From Luteibaculum sp964627445 (GTDB taxonomy: Bacteria > Bacteroidota > Bacteroidia > Flavobacteriales_D > Luteibaculaceae), in contig CAZVJF010000005.1 in NCBI GenBank assembly GCA_964627445.1, forward strand, positions 124,001 to 188,000: a stretch of 64,000 nt of DNA, given 5' to 3'. Position 1 is the stretch's first letter. Every line of letters begins with the position of its first letter. The translations under genes were made by a program, and so were the position numbers. The notes under the pieces were generated by a model that did no database searches, had not been told where the DNA came from, and saw nothing but the letters and a program-made list of their open reading frames with translations. Below, piece after piece: positions 32,134-41,494 of the stretch.

Positions 32134-34812
32134 TTACTGCTTTATCACTTTGATAGCACCGTTTACTGTACCTTCCAACTGTAGCATATACACGCCTTTC
32201 TTCAGGTCTGATGTAATTACCTCAAAGTTGTTGTTTGCCACACTACCAGTAGCTACCTGCTTGCCATCCAAGCTAGTAATACGGTATTGAGCACCCATTG
32301 CATTGGTAATATTAATTTGATTTTGCGCGGGGTTGGGATATACAGCAACATTCTGAGCTGCCAATTCTGCAACACCAACACCTCCTGTTATGGTTCCAAA
32401 GCTTAACTCTATGATAGGTACTGCTGGAATAGCTAATAAGTCGATATCAATTCCAGCCGTTGATAAAAACGAACCTCCTTCAGTAAGGTAGCTGTTGGCT
32501 AACAACGCATTTCTTGGCTGATCATCGGTAGTAGAAACTGCCTCAAGTTCTACGTAGATTGAACCAGCTGAAAGCTCCAATCCACCCGGAAACTCAAAAG
32601 TAATGGCCGCAGGCGTACCTGGAGTACCGTTCTCGTCTACTATAAAAATTTCCGAAGAACCAATCAACGTACTAAAAGGTGGTTCTGCGCCAGAATATAC
32701 ATTAACGATAAACTCATCACCGCTTTGTTGATTTCCACCTACTAGGGTAGTAACCTGTGTTAGGGTATCCAATGCATCTAGTTCGTACACACTTCCCAAG
32801 GTAAGATCATTGGGTCCTGCGCCTACATCGGTATTGGGTCCAAATGGGAAAGGACCTGCAATGTCACCGGGGTTAGCACGGTTATACAAGCTATCACCCA
32901 CAACAAAGTTTAAGGTGTCTGCAGCTCCGTTGTTATTTACCAAGTTTTCGTTAGAAGCTGCTAGCTGAAACACTACCGCATATGTGCCTACTGCATCTGG
33001 TGTGTACTGGCCTACCACTACATCCGTATCGTTTTCACCGCCCGCAAGATTGGGAACAGAAACGGTATTGTTGTATACAGAAGCCCCATCGGCAAGAACA
33101 GAAACGCTAGCGGTAACATCTTGTGCTTCACCTGCATCTATGTTTGCGATATCAATAGAGAAATTTAGTTCCTGAGCGTGCTGTAATGGAACAAATGCGT
33201 ATTCCACCGCAGTGCGCACACTATCTATTACCAAATCGGGTTCTGCGGTATTGGGATCAAATTCACCCATAACCAAACGAATACCCAGCGGTGCAGAAGG
33301 TGCATTAAACGCTAAAAACCCTGCATCAATAACGATAAAACTTCCACCCGTACTGGTAATACCCGTGGTATCTGTACCTATTGTGGTCACGCCTGCATTA
33401 CCAGGCAATTCTGCAGCAGCAAAAAGCGTATCCTGAGCATTTACCTGTAGGAACCCTCCCATGACCTTTGCCAAAACACGTTCCGCTGTTCCTTCGGGTT
33501 CAGTCTTAGCGAATGTTGTTGTTGACGCCACTGGGTTGGCTAAATCCGGTGTACCAGCTACCATAGGGTAAAAATTAATCTGTACCTCATCTCCAGGCAC
33601 TGCATCAGCACCAAAGAAGAATTCTACTGCGGTTACCGAGTCTTCTGCTACAAAAGAATAACGGTTACCTGGATACAGGTCTACAGGTAGCCCCAAACCT
33701 ATATTCGCCCCCTTACCTACGGGTGCGCTACCGTTGATATCACCATTGTCTCTGGCAAATAGAGTGTCTGTTACTTGAGAAATCAAGGATAGGCTGTTGT
33801 TTTCTAAGCTATCATCGGGTTCTACGCTAGTTACTTCAAAATCGAAGGTGTAGGAACCTAGTTGGTCTTGGGTAGTCGTTTCTTGGATGTTAAAGTCTTC
33901 CGACTGCAACCCTTCGAAAGTGGCTGAAAGCGCATCGGGCGTCAAAGCTGTGGTATTCGCCCCTGGGTCGGTTACCGAAGCATCGAGGGTAACCCCCGTA
34001 GCGGTTTCGTAGCCGTTGTTGGTAAGGTTACCAGCAAATCCAACCGCATAGGCTTGTTGAACTGGTAATTTGGAATACACATCAAATGCCAAGGTTAGGT
34101 CTAACTCTACCAAAGACTCCTGAATAACCACGTTATCTATAGCAAAACCAGAAGCATGACCACCGCCATCGTTGTGTACAAAACGCACTTGTACGTTCGA
34201 CATTCCAGCGTATGCATCTAGGCTGATAATAATATCATTTTGCCACGCTGCGTCTGTAGTCACCGAATACACTTCGTCCCAGGTCATTCCATCAGAAGAA
34301 GCCTCTATAGAAGCTGTAGACAGTGCAAACTCTGCATCAAAGTAAATATCTACTTTTAAAGCTGCTGAGCTGATGTTTGAAAAATCGGCTGCAGGCGTAA
34401 TCAAATAATCTTGTGAGGCATCGTTGGAGTTATTGCCATCATCGGCATCGCTATCGTTGCTTACTGCAAACCACAAATCGTTTTCACGTGCTGGAGGCGA
34501 CCAGCGTTTGTTAGCATCGGCAGTATCGGCCTTCCACCCCTCGGAACCGGCTGCTTGTTCTAGAGTCCAGCTGGTAGGAATGGCTTCTCCCTCAAAATCT
34601 TCGTCTACGAACTGCTCCGCAGCTTTAGTACCCGTGCGACTGTTGCTCTTTTTTGCTCCAGACTTGGATAGGTATTGGTTAAACTTTTCTTGAATTTCCT
34701 CGATGGTAGGTCTGTCGTTCTGGTTCAATTTCAGACGATCGCTAAGATCTTGTGCTTTCAGGCTAAAAACACCGACAGCCGCTACCAAAGCAATAGCGTA
34801 CTTTTTGGTCAT
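32134..34812 (-). CDS. T9SS-secreted surface protein with choice-of-anchor J domain
   Basis: An 892-residue exported protein. Signal peptide 1-20; polar pro-like region 21-65; a beta-sandwich of the choice-of-anchor J/MAM-like type ~68-232 (DEDFEGEAIPTSWTLEQ, DYLITPAADFSN, FAIDNVVIQE); then repeated beta-sandwich units ~233-800 resembling CARDB modules; and a type A sorting domain ~812-892 (VAVYPNPAQNQINI..., SLDGKQV, KKGVYMLQLE). The C-terminal domain directs export through PorV-dependent T9SS with removal and anchoring. No catalytic domain is visible, so an adhesin-like or matrix role is likely. It has a perfect promoter. Confidence 0.9.
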   Translation of the reverse strand: MTKKYAIALVAAVGVFSLKAQDLSDRLKLNQNDRPTIEEIQEKFNQYLSKSGAKKSNSRTGTKAAEQFVDEDFEGEAIPTSWTLEQAAGSEGWKADTADANKRWSPPARENDLWFAVSNDSDADDGNNSNDASQDYLITPAADFSNISSAALKVDIYFDAEFALSTASIEASSDGMTWDEVYSVTTDAAWQNDIIISLDAYAGMSNVQVRFVHNDGGGHASGFAIDNVVIQESLVELDLTLAFDVYSKLPVQQAYAVGFAGNLTNNGYETATGVTLDASVTDPGANTTALTPDALSATFEGLQSEDFNIQETTTQDQLGSYTFDFEVTSVEPDDSLENNSLSLISQVTDTLFARDNGDINGSAPVGKGANIGLGLPVDLYPGNRYSFVAEDSVTAVEFFFGADAVPGDEVQINFYPMVAGTPDLANPVASTTTFAKTEPEGTAERVLAKVMGGFLQVNAQDTLFAAAELPGNAGVTTIGTDTTGITSTGGSFIVIDAGFLAFNAPSAPLGIRLVMGEFDPNTAEPDLVIDSVRTAVEYAFVPLQHAQELNFSIDIANIDAGEAQDVTASVSVLADGASVYNNTVSVPNLAGGENDTDVVVGQYTPDAVGTYAVVFQLAASNENLVNNNGAADTLNFVVGDSLYNRANPGDIAGPFPFGPNTDVGAGPNDLTLGSVYELDALDTLTQVTTLVGGNQQSGDEFIVNVYSGAEPPFSTLIGSSEIFIVDENGTPGTPAAITFEFPGGLELSAGSIYVELEAVSTTDDQPRNALLANSYLTEGGSFLSTAGIDIDLLAIPAVPIIELSFGTITGGVGVAELAAQNVAVYPNPAQNQINITNAMGAQYRITSLDGKQVATGSVANNNFEVITSDLKKGVYMLQLEGTVNGAIKVIKQ

Positions 34813-34830
34813 AGTTTAATTTATTTCCAA

Positions 34831-34860
34831 CAAAACTATAGGAAACTCCCAAACAGGCAA
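34831..34860 (-). promoter_or_regulatory. Promoter of the T9SS cargo gene
   Basis: Minus-strand TTG (34860-34858), 19-bp spacer, TAGTTTTG (34838-34831), an exact consensus match about 20 bp before the ATG. Confidence 0.82.
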
Positions 34861-35328
34861 CCCAACAAAATCACCCTTGCTTCGATGATATTAGAATAAT
34901 TCAAGATAAGATTTCGAAAAAAACCGTCTAAGCACAAAAAAAACCCTTCCTCATTGGCAGGACCTCTTATGCAGTTCAAAAACTCATTTTAAACAAAATG
35001 GAATAAGAATCGTATTGCTAATCCAATTTTCCTGGGTTATCGTCTGTGAAATTCAAATTCCATCGTGCAATTCACCTACGTAAATTGCAGCAATCCTTTA
35101 GCGCTAGCTTGATACATGAATAATTCCAATACCTATGAACACCTGCGGCCATAGGTGATAATGTTGTATGACTCATGGTAGCGTAAACCATGGATAAAAC
35201 AAACACAAACAATACCATCGTAGGGCGGATATGCTCTAGTGAATCCATTGGTTCCACCATAACTTTTGATAAAACTTACGGCAGCATCACGCAGGCCAAC
35301 ATTTTCTTTTGCAGTTTTGTAATGCCGT
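34861..35328. other. Intergenic region between the T9SS cargo gene and ispH
   Basis: About 470 bp between divergent genes. Two overlapping minus-strand frames (35133-35396 and 35072-35260) have some protein-like composition but lack a promoter, an initiation context or recognisable motifs. AT-rich with A-runs near 34915-34950. I see no RNA gene. The ispH promoter should lie here, but no consensus box is evident. Confidence 0.4.
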
Positions 35329-36507
35329 ATGAGAAGTTTCGAAATACCTGATAAGTACAAGTCACAGCGCATCGCATCTATAAAAGAGCAGCGCAAAGCA
35401 GACGACCCCAGAAAAAAAGATTTTTCGCCCAGTCGCGTAAACCTCGATAGCTTGGAACTCCTCCTACCCCGGCATTTTGGTTTTTGCTACGGAGTGGAAA
35501 ACGCGATAGAGCGGGCCTACAAGGCCTTACACGAAAATCCTGGCAAACGTATCTTTTTGCTTTCGCAGATGATTCATAATCCTGCCGTGAACAAAGATTT
35601 AGAAGAAAACGGGATACGGTTTATTATGGATACCGAGGGCAACCCATTTATCGGTTGGGATGAAATAACCCAAGACGATGTGGTTTTAATACCTGCTTTT
35701 GGAACCACCCTAGAAATAGAGCAGCTTTTAGAAGATAAAGGTATTGATACCGCCACATACAATACCACCTGTCCTTTTGTAGAGAAAGTCTGGAATCGCT
35801 CGCAAAAGCTCAGCAAAGACAACTACACCATTATCATACACGGAAAGCCCATACACGAGGAGACCCGCGCCACCTTTAGCCACGCAGCGGCCAACGGGGC
35901 ATCTATTGTGGTAAGAAATATGGAGGAGGCGAAACTACTGGGCAAAATGATACTGGAAAAGGCGCCCGAACCGCAATTCCTGGAAAAATTTGAATCTAGG
36001 GTAAGCCCTGGATTTGCTTATCCATCCGACCTTGAAAAAGTAGGCGTAGTGAACCAAACCACTATGCTAGCTAGCGACACCCAAGCTATTGCCGACTACT
36101 TTAAAAGTGTCATGGAGAAAAAATTTGGTATGGAGGCGATTAAAAATCACTTTGCCGATACTCGAGACACTTTGTGCTACGCCACCAATGACAACCAAAC
36201 CGCTACCCTGGCACTGTTAGAAGAAGAGGCCGACTTAGCACTGGTGGTGGGTGGATATAACAGTTCAAACACCTCGCACATTGTAGAATTGCTGGAGGAA
36301 AAATTCCCTACCTTCTTTATCAACAGTCCCGACTGTTTAACCGAAGACAGTATTTCTCACTGGGATTTCCGAGCAAAAAACCAGCTTAAAACCGTTCGCT
36401 GGCGAGAAAAACTACCTGCAAAGCCCAGGTTGGTTTTAACCAGCGGTGCAAGTTGTCCAGATAGTTTATTGGAAGCGGTACTAGAGCGTTTTACTCAAGT
36501 ACTGTAA
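35329..36507 (+). CDS. ispH: 4-hydroxy-3-methylbut-2-enyl diphosphate reductase (long form)
   Basis: A 392-residue [4Fe-4S] enzyme making IPP and DMAPP in the final MEP-pathway step. The three cluster cysteines sit in FGFCYGVENAI, NTTCPFVEKVW and SGASCPDSLLE. The protein has an extra ~40 N-terminal residues and internal segments, giving the ~390-400 length common in Bacteroidota and plants/cyanobacteria, versus ~315 in E. coli. The N-terminus is charged with no signal peptide. Confidence 0.95.
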   Translation: MRSFEIPDKYKSQRIASIKEQRKADDPRKKDFSPSRVNLDSLELLLPRHFGFCYGVENAIERAYKALHENPGKRIFLLSQMIHNPAVNKDLEENGIRFIMDTEGNPFIGWDEITQDDVVLIPAFGTTLEIEQLLEDKGIDTATYNTTCPFVEKVWNRSQKLSKDNYTIIIHGKPIHEETRATFSHAAANGASIVVRNMEEAKLLGKMILEKAPEPQFLEKFESRVSPGFAYPSDLEKVGVVNQTTMLASDTQAIADYFKSVMEKKFGMEAIKNHFADTRDTLCYATNDNQTATLALLEEEADLALVVGGYNSSNTSHIVELLEEKFPTFFINSPDCLTEDSISHWDFRAKNQLKTVRWREKLPAKPRLVLTSGASCPDSLLEAVLERFTQVL

Positions 36508-36515
36508 TCTTGTGA

Positions 36516-37112
36516 CTACTCAAACCGAGCACTACGCCTTTTCTTGGCTCTGCGCTTAGCGCGCTGCCTTTCCTGCTTTTTACTTTTAAAGTTGCGCTTA
36601 GCAGCTCGTGTAGATTTATCGGGTACAAAGCGGGTTTCTTTCAAAGCTCGGCCAAACTTATCCGTGCCTACCGTGGCGTTTTTCTTCTGCTGATCTTCCA
36701 GGCGTTTTTCGCGAAGGCGTTTTTCTTTATTGGTCTCCTTGGCAACAGGAACTTGCTTCTTCTTATCGGAATCGCGTTTTTTGAATAATCCCAGATTACC
36801 CAAACCACCCTTCTGCTCGCCTTTTACGGGACTGGCTTCGGCCGTGCTTTTAAGATTCTTCTCTGAGGCTTTCTCTTCCTTCTTATCGGTTTTTTCATCC
36901 GGTTTTTCCTTGTCCTCAGACTTCCCAGTATCCGCAGCTTCACTCTTATCTTTCTTCTTTTTGAAGAGCCCTTTTTTGTCTGATTTCTTATCCGATTTCT
37001 TCTCGGTTTTTTCCTTAGTTTGTTCGGTTTTTTCCTTTTTTGATTTCTTAAAAAGTTGGCTGTAGCCGGGCACAGCAAAAACCATTACCAGAAGGAGAAC
37101 TAAATATTTCAT
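36516..37112 (-). CDS. Secreted Lys/Arg-rich low-complexity protein with LFKK repeats
   Basis: A 198-residue protein with a clear signal peptide (1-18, ending VPGYSQ). The mature part is extremely basic and disordered (runs of K-S-D-K-K, E-K-T-E). The tetrapeptide LFKK recurs three times (QLFKKSKK, GLFKKKKD, GLFKKRDS), and a final Arg/Lys tail (KKRRSARFE) follows a KFGRALKETRFVPDKST segment. No family is recognised. It may bind polyanions at the envelope (inference). It lies 12 bp after cmk in the porQ-cmk operon and ends converging with ispH (8-bp gap). Confidence 0.75.
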   Translation of the reverse strand: MKYLVLLLVMVFAVPGYSQLFKKSKKEKTEQTKEKTEKKSDKKSDKKGLFKKKKDKSEAADTGKSEDKEKPDEKTDKKEEKASEKNLKSTAEASPVKGEQKGGLGNLGLFKKRDSDKKKQVPVAKETNKEKRLREKRLEDQQKKNATVGTDKFGRALKETRFVPDKSTRAAKRNFKSKKQERQRAKRRAKKRRSARFE

Positions 37113-37124
37113 AAGTGAAGAAAC

Positions 37125-37820
37125 TTAACGGGTGAGTTCATAAACGCGATCCAAAACCCACTGTTGTTGCTCGGATTTGTCTAAATAGCTATTATCCAAA
37201 GTTAGCGCGTCTGGCGCTTTTCGCAAAGGATCTTGATCACGAGTGCTGTCTATATGGTCACGCTTTCTCAGATTCTCAGCTACACTGGCGCGTTCTATTT
37301 CCACGCCTTTCTGGTAGAGCTCATTTAACCTGCGCTGCACTCGTACTTCGATATTTGCAGTTAAAAAGATTTTTAATTCCGCTTGTGGAAAAACCACGGT
37401 ACCAATATCGCGGCCATCCATAACCACCCCTTTATTTTCGCCCATTTTTTGTTGGAGGGCTACCAGTTTTTTTCGCACCTCGGGCAAGGCAGCCACTTCA
37501 CTAACATAATTGGCCACATGCGGCTGTCGTATATCTTGCTCTACATCTGTCCCGTTTAAGTAAGTGTGGCTCTTTTGGGTTTCCTCCTCGAACTGAAATT
37601 GAATATCAATGGTATCCAAGGCCGCAATCAGTGGTGCTGCGTCCAGGCCGTTTTGTTCGGATATCCATCCATTTTGGTGTGCATAGAGTGTTACCGCGCG
37701 ATACATGGCACCACTGTCTACGTATGCGTAATGGAGCTTGCGGGCCACGTCTTTCGCCAACGTGCTTTTGCCGCAAGCCGAATAGCCGTCAATGGCTATG
37801 TTTATTGTTTTTCTGGCCAA
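37125..37820 (-). CDS. cmk: Cytidylate kinase
   Basis: A 231-residue P-loop kinase phosphorylating CMP and dCMP. Motifs: INIAIDGYSACGKSTLAKD (Walker A), YVDSGAMYRAVT, DGRDIGTVVFPQAELKIFLTA and the R-x-RRLNEL lid. Neither candidate start is ATG: TTG at 37820 gives M-A-R-K-T-I-N-I-A-I-D-G, matching family N-termini; a TTG at 37844 would add 8 residues. Either way it overlaps the porQ 3' end (19 or 43 bp). Confidence 0.93.
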   Translation of the reverse strand: MARKTINIAIDGYSACGKSTLAKDVARKLHYAYVDSGAMYRAVTLYAHQNGWISEQNGLDAAPLIAALDTIDIQFQFEEETQKSHTYLNGTDVEQDIRQPHVANYVSEVAALPEVRKKLVALQQKMGENKGVVMDGRDIGTVVFPQAELKIFLTANIEVRVQRRLNELYQKGVEIERASVAENLRKRDHIDSTRDQDPLRKAPDALTLDNSYLDKSEQQQWVLDRVYELTR

Positions 37821-38878
37821 GACTGGGTGTTTTCTTTCCGCCAAAAGTCAAAAAAATTCGTGGTCAACGAAAAGAAATTGCTGGCTCCGGATAAATGATA
37901 GGCCGATCGGGCATAATGAAAGTGAAAGCGATTGATGCGGAAACTTAAGCCCCAGCTTATTCCTACCGTACCTGGTTTTTCGCTAATGCTTAATTCTCTG
38001 CGTCTTAAATAATTATACCCTATGCGCGCCTGGAAGGCCTTGGAAAAAACTATTTCGGTACCAGCATAAAGGTGCCTACCGAAGTTTCTAAAGAACTCCC
38101 CCACTGGAGTTTTCTCTTCAGGTTCTATTACCTCACCGGTAAGTGGGTCTTGCACCGGGGCATCGTCTTCGGGCAGGGGAATATCCCATTGCTGGAGGTT
38201 ATCCAAGGTAAAAATAAATCGGAAGGGTGCCTTATCTAGCTTTTTCGATATTCCCAAAGCCACATTAAGCGGCAGTTTTTGGCGGGTATCTATAAAGTTA
38301 TTGAGCATAATACCTGCGTTGCTCAATTGGATACCAGCAGCAAATTGTTTGGCGGTATCGCGATACTGCACACCCAAATCAAATGCCAGGGCGTTGGCGG
38401 TATATTGTTCGTAGGTGGAATTTAAAAATTTGAGGCTTAGCCCGTAATTCCATGGGCCTGCGCGGTTGTATCCTGCCGAAACATAAAACACCTGGTCACG
38501 TGCCGAAAAACTGCCTGTAGTTTCTCCAAATACGTTGGTGGCATTAAAATCGCCATAGCTAAACACGCGAGCTCCCGCCATAAGTGTTACGGGCAACTTG
38601 CTGTGTTTGTGCGTATAGTTAAACTCAGTAGCACCCAAATCACCCAGAAAATTGAGGTAGTGCGCGTAAATAGCTCCGTGGTTGGCCTCGCTGATCAGCT
38701 GCGGACTGTAAGATTGCAGTTGGGCATCGTCAAAATCGGCTGCAACTAACTTTCCTCCCAATGCCGCCTCGCGGGCACTTACGGACAGGTTTAACATGGA
38801 GAAAGCCTCGGTTTCCTGGGCAAAACTTGCCGTTGCAACCCAGAGAAACCCCGAAAGCATCAGTACTTTTCTTATCAA
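37802..38878 (-). CDS. porQ: Type IX secretion system protein PorQ
   Basis: A 358-residue outer-membrane barrel of the PorQ/PorP-like family. Signal peptide 1-20 (ending SFAQ) and the PorQ N-terminus ETEAFSMLNLSVSAREAALGG; mid-protein LGDLGATEFNYTH, then FDLGVQYRDTAKQFAAGIQLSN; C-terminal barrel strands (GISWGLSFRINRFHFHYARSAYH). PorQ is an accessory of the T9SS attachment complex with PorU, PorV and PorZ. The start TTG at 38878 gives a signal with N-terminal positive charges; the alternative ATG at 38860 gives a shorter, uncharged one. It lies 37 bp after lon and overlaps cmk. Confidence 0.92.
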   Translation of the reverse strand: MIRKVLMLSGFLWVATASFAQETEAFSMLNLSVSAREAALGGKLVAADFDDAQLQSYSPQLISEANHGAIYAHYLNFLGDLGATEFNYTHKHSKLPVTLMAGARVFSYGDFNATNVFGETTGSFSARDQVFYVSAGYNRAGPWNYGLSLKFLNSTYEQYTANALAFDLGVQYRDTAKQFAAGIQLSNAGIMLNNFIDTRQKLPLNVALGISKKLDKAPFRFIFTLDNLQQWDIPLPEDDAPVQDPLTGEVIEPEEKTPVGEFFRNFGRHLYAGTEIVFSKAFQARIGYNYLRRRELSISEKPGTVGISWGLSFRINRFHFHYARSAYHLSGASNFFSLTTNFFDFWRKENTQSWPEKQ

Positions 38879-38915
38879 ATCACCGCGGTTTTTTAGCCAA
38901 CGGAAAGTAACAAAA

Positions 38916-41375
38916 TTAATTGCTGGCTGCGGCAGTAATGGTGCGGGCTTTATCCACTTTTTCTTTTAATATCGCTCGCTGCAACACCTCTTCCATGGTA
39001 CTCACATAGGTAAACTTAAGTCCTTTCAGGTAGCTTTCGTCTATATCCAGGATGTCTTTTTCATTTTGGATGGAAAGCAAGATCTCCCGTATACCCGCGC
39101 GTTTGGCAGCTAATATTTTCTCTTTTACACCGCCTACGGGCAGCACTTTTCCACGCAGGGTAATCTCACCCGTCATGGCCAAGAATCCGCGTACTTTTTT
39201 CTGAGTGAATGCCGAGGCAATACTTGTGAGCATGGTAATACCGGCAGAAGGACCATCTTTGGGTACCGCACCTTCGGGTACGTGGATGTGCACATTCCAC
39301 TCATCAAAAACCTTAGGGTCTAAGTTGAGCATGGAGGCGTTGGCCTTCAGGTATTCCAGTGCCAACAGGGCGCTCTCTTTCATTACATCGCCCAGGTTAC
39401 CCGTAAGGGTAAGCTTGCCTTTGCCTCTGCTCAAGGAAGTTTCTACAAACAGGATATCTCCTCCGGTTGGGGTCCAAGCTAAGCCCGTAACCACCCCTGC
39501 GAAGTCGTTGCCCTGGTATTTGTCTTTTACGTGTGTAGGGCCAAAAATTTCTTTTAACTGCTCTGGGCTTATTGCAGGCTTGTATTCCTGCTCCATCGCA
39601 ATTTGCTTGGCTCGGTAGCGCACCAGTTTAGAGAGGCGTTTTTCCAGGCTACGCACACCACTTTCATTGGTGTACTCGCCAATAATAGCCTCCATGGTAG
39701 CCTTTCCTAGCTTTATTTGGCTTTTTTCTACCCCCGTAGCTTTTAGCTGCTTGGGTAATAAGTGGCGCTTGGCTATTTCTACTTTCTCTTCTAGGGTATA
39801 GCCACTTACCTCTATAATCTCCATACGGTCGCGCAGCGCGGGCTGTATGGTGGCCAGGTTGTTTGCAGTAGCGATAAAGAGTACGTTGGAAAGATCAAAG
39901 TCTTGCTCTACGTAATTGTCATAAAAGGTCTCGTTTTGCTCGGGATCCAGCACCTCTAGCAAGGCCGAAGAAGGATCGCCATGCGCATCTTGTGCCAGCT
40001 TGTCAATTTCATCCAGAATAAATACTGGGTTGGCGCTCTGGCACTTTTTTATGCTTTGAATAATGCGGCCAGGCATAGCACCAATGTAGGTTTTGCGGTG
40101 ACCGCGAATTTCTGCCTCATCGCGCAATCCACCCAAAGACATGCGTGCATATTTCCTGCCCAACGCAGAGGCAATCGATTTCCCCAGTGAGGTTTTACCA
40201 ACTCCTGGAGGGCCATACAGACATAAGATGGGTGACTTTAGGTTTTTCTTGAGCTTAAAAACGGCCAACTGCTCTAGAATACGCTCTTTTACTTTTTCTA
40301 AACCGTAGTGATCGCGGTTTAAGATGCGGTCGGCTTTATTGAGGTCAAATTTATCTTTGGTGTATTCATTCCAGGGCAATTCTACCAGGAGTTCCAGGTA
40401 GTTGAGCTGTACCGAATACTCGGCAGCACTCGGATTCATCCGTTGCAGTTTGTCCAGCTCTTTGTGGAAGGTTTTCCCAACCTCTTTGCTCCACTTCTTT
40501 TTACTGGCTTTTTTGCGCAACTCGTTTATCTCCTCCTCCACGGGGTTGTCGCCCAACTCATCTTGAATGGTCTTCATTTGTTGGTGGAGGAAATACTCGC
40601 GTTGTTGCTTATCAATGTCCTGCTTTACCTTGCTCTGAATATCGTTCTTCAGCTCCAACATCTGCAGCTCCTTGGTCATGTGGCGCAACACCATTTTGCA
40701 GCGCTCTTCTAGGCGCGGCTCCTCCAGCATGCTTTGCTTGGTTTCCACACTAGCGTTCATGTTAGAAGCAATAAAGCTTACCATAAAAGAAACGCTTTCT
40801 ATGTTTTTAATGGCAAAGCTGGCCTCGCTAGGAATATTGGGCGATAGCTGAATGATTTGCAGGGCCATTTCTTTAATCGAAGAAACCAAAGCATCCAGGT
40901 TAGCCGATTTTTTCTTGGGCTTTACGTCTCTAAACTCGCTGGCTGTAGCTCTAAAATAGGGCTCTGTTGCAGTAATTTCATCGAGCACAAAACGCTTTTT
41001 ACCCTGAATGATAATGGTGGTTGCACCATCGGGCATCTTTAGCATGCGCACAATGCGCGCGATGGTTCCAATTTTATGAATGCCGTCTACATCGGGTTCT
41101 TCTTCTTCTACATCTTTTTGCGCCACTACGCCTATGGTACGGTCGCCTTTGTAGGCGTCCTGAATGAGTTTAATGGATTTATCACGTCCTACCGTAATGG
41201 GTATAACCACCCCTGGAAAAAGCACATTGTTGCGCAAGGGCAATACAGGAAGGTCATCGGGTATGGTTTCTTTATCCATATTCTCCTCATCTTCTGCGGA
41301 GATTAGGGGTATAAATTCGGTGTCGGTTTCCAACACGTCTGACATAAATAAATCGGAGAAACTATTGTCTTTCAT
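38916..41375 (-). CDS. lon: ATP-dependent protease Lon
   Basis: An 819-residue AAA+ protease. N-terminal LON domain (~45-245; LPVLPLRNNVLFPGVVIPI), AAA+ module with Walker A GPPGVGKTS and Walker B ILDEIDK, and the Ser-Lys protease domain with GAVPKDGPSAGITM (catalytic Ser) and GGVKEKILAAKRAG (catalytic Lys). ATG at 41375 (M-K-D-N-S-F) is preferred to the GTG at 41393. It degrades misfolded and regulatory proteins. Two inverted repeats lie in the 120-bp leader (see 41402-41433). Downstream genes: porQ, cmk and the LFKK protein gene. Confidence 0.97.
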   Translation of the reverse strand: MKDNSFSDLFMSDVLETDTEFIPLISAEDEENMDKETIPDDLPVLPLRNNVLFPGVVIPITVGRDKSIKLIQDAYKGDRTIGVVAQKDVEEEEPDVDGIHKIGTIARIVRMLKMPDGATTIIIQGKKRFVLDEITATEPYFRATASEFRDVKPKKKSANLDALVSSIKEMALQIIQLSPNIPSEASFAIKNIESVSFMVSFIASNMNASVETKQSMLEEPRLEERCKMVLRHMTKELQMLELKNDIQSKVKQDIDKQQREYFLHQQMKTIQDELGDNPVEEEINELRKKASKKKWSKEVGKTFHKELDKLQRMNPSAAEYSVQLNYLELLVELPWNEYTKDKFDLNKADRILNRDHYGLEKVKERILEQLAVFKLKKNLKSPILCLYGPPGVGKTSLGKSIASALGRKYARMSLGGLRDEAEIRGHRKTYIGAMPGRIIQSIKKCQSANPVFILDEIDKLAQDAHGDPSSALLEVLDPEQNETFYDNYVEQDFDLSNVLFIATANNLATIQPALRDRMEIIEVSGYTLEEKVEIAKRHLLPKQLKATGVEKSQIKLGKATMEAIIGEYTNESGVRSLEKRLSKLVRYRAKQIAMEQEYKPAISPEQLKEIFGPTHVKDKYQGNDFAGVVTGLAWTPTGGDILFVETSLSRGKGKLTLTGNLGDVMKESALLALEYLKANASMLNLDPKVFDEWNVHIHVPEGAVPKDGPSAGITMLTSIASAFTQKKVRGFLAMTGEITLRGKVLPVGGVKEKILAAKRAGIREILLSIQNEKDILDIDESYLKGLKFTYVSTMEEVLQRAILKEKVDKARTITAAASN

Positions 41376-41401
41376 AATATCGATAAGCAGCACTTAATTG
41401 A

Positions 41402-41433
41402 GCCAAAATGGCACAAAAGCCCAAAATTTGGGC
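41402..41433. promoter_or_regulatory. Two inverted repeats upstream of lon
   Basis: GCCA-AAA-TGGC (41402-41412) and GCCCAAA-A-TTTGGGC (41419-41433) lie 27-58 bp upstream of the lon ATG. They could be regulator sites or leader structures; they are unlike CIRCE (TTAGCACTC). On the minus strand TACCC-TTTG, with one base too many between TA and TTTG, occurs further upstream (41460-41452). Confidence 0.4.
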
Positions 41434-41494
41434 GATTACCCCACTATGGCAAAGGGTATGCCAGTCCGCAAAAACTGCAATATTGGCAATTCTG

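Noticed and set aside
35072..35396. Two overlapping minus-strand frames as genes
   Set aside because: No recognisable family, no start context or promoter, and one overlaps ispH; kept only as a low-confidence observation.
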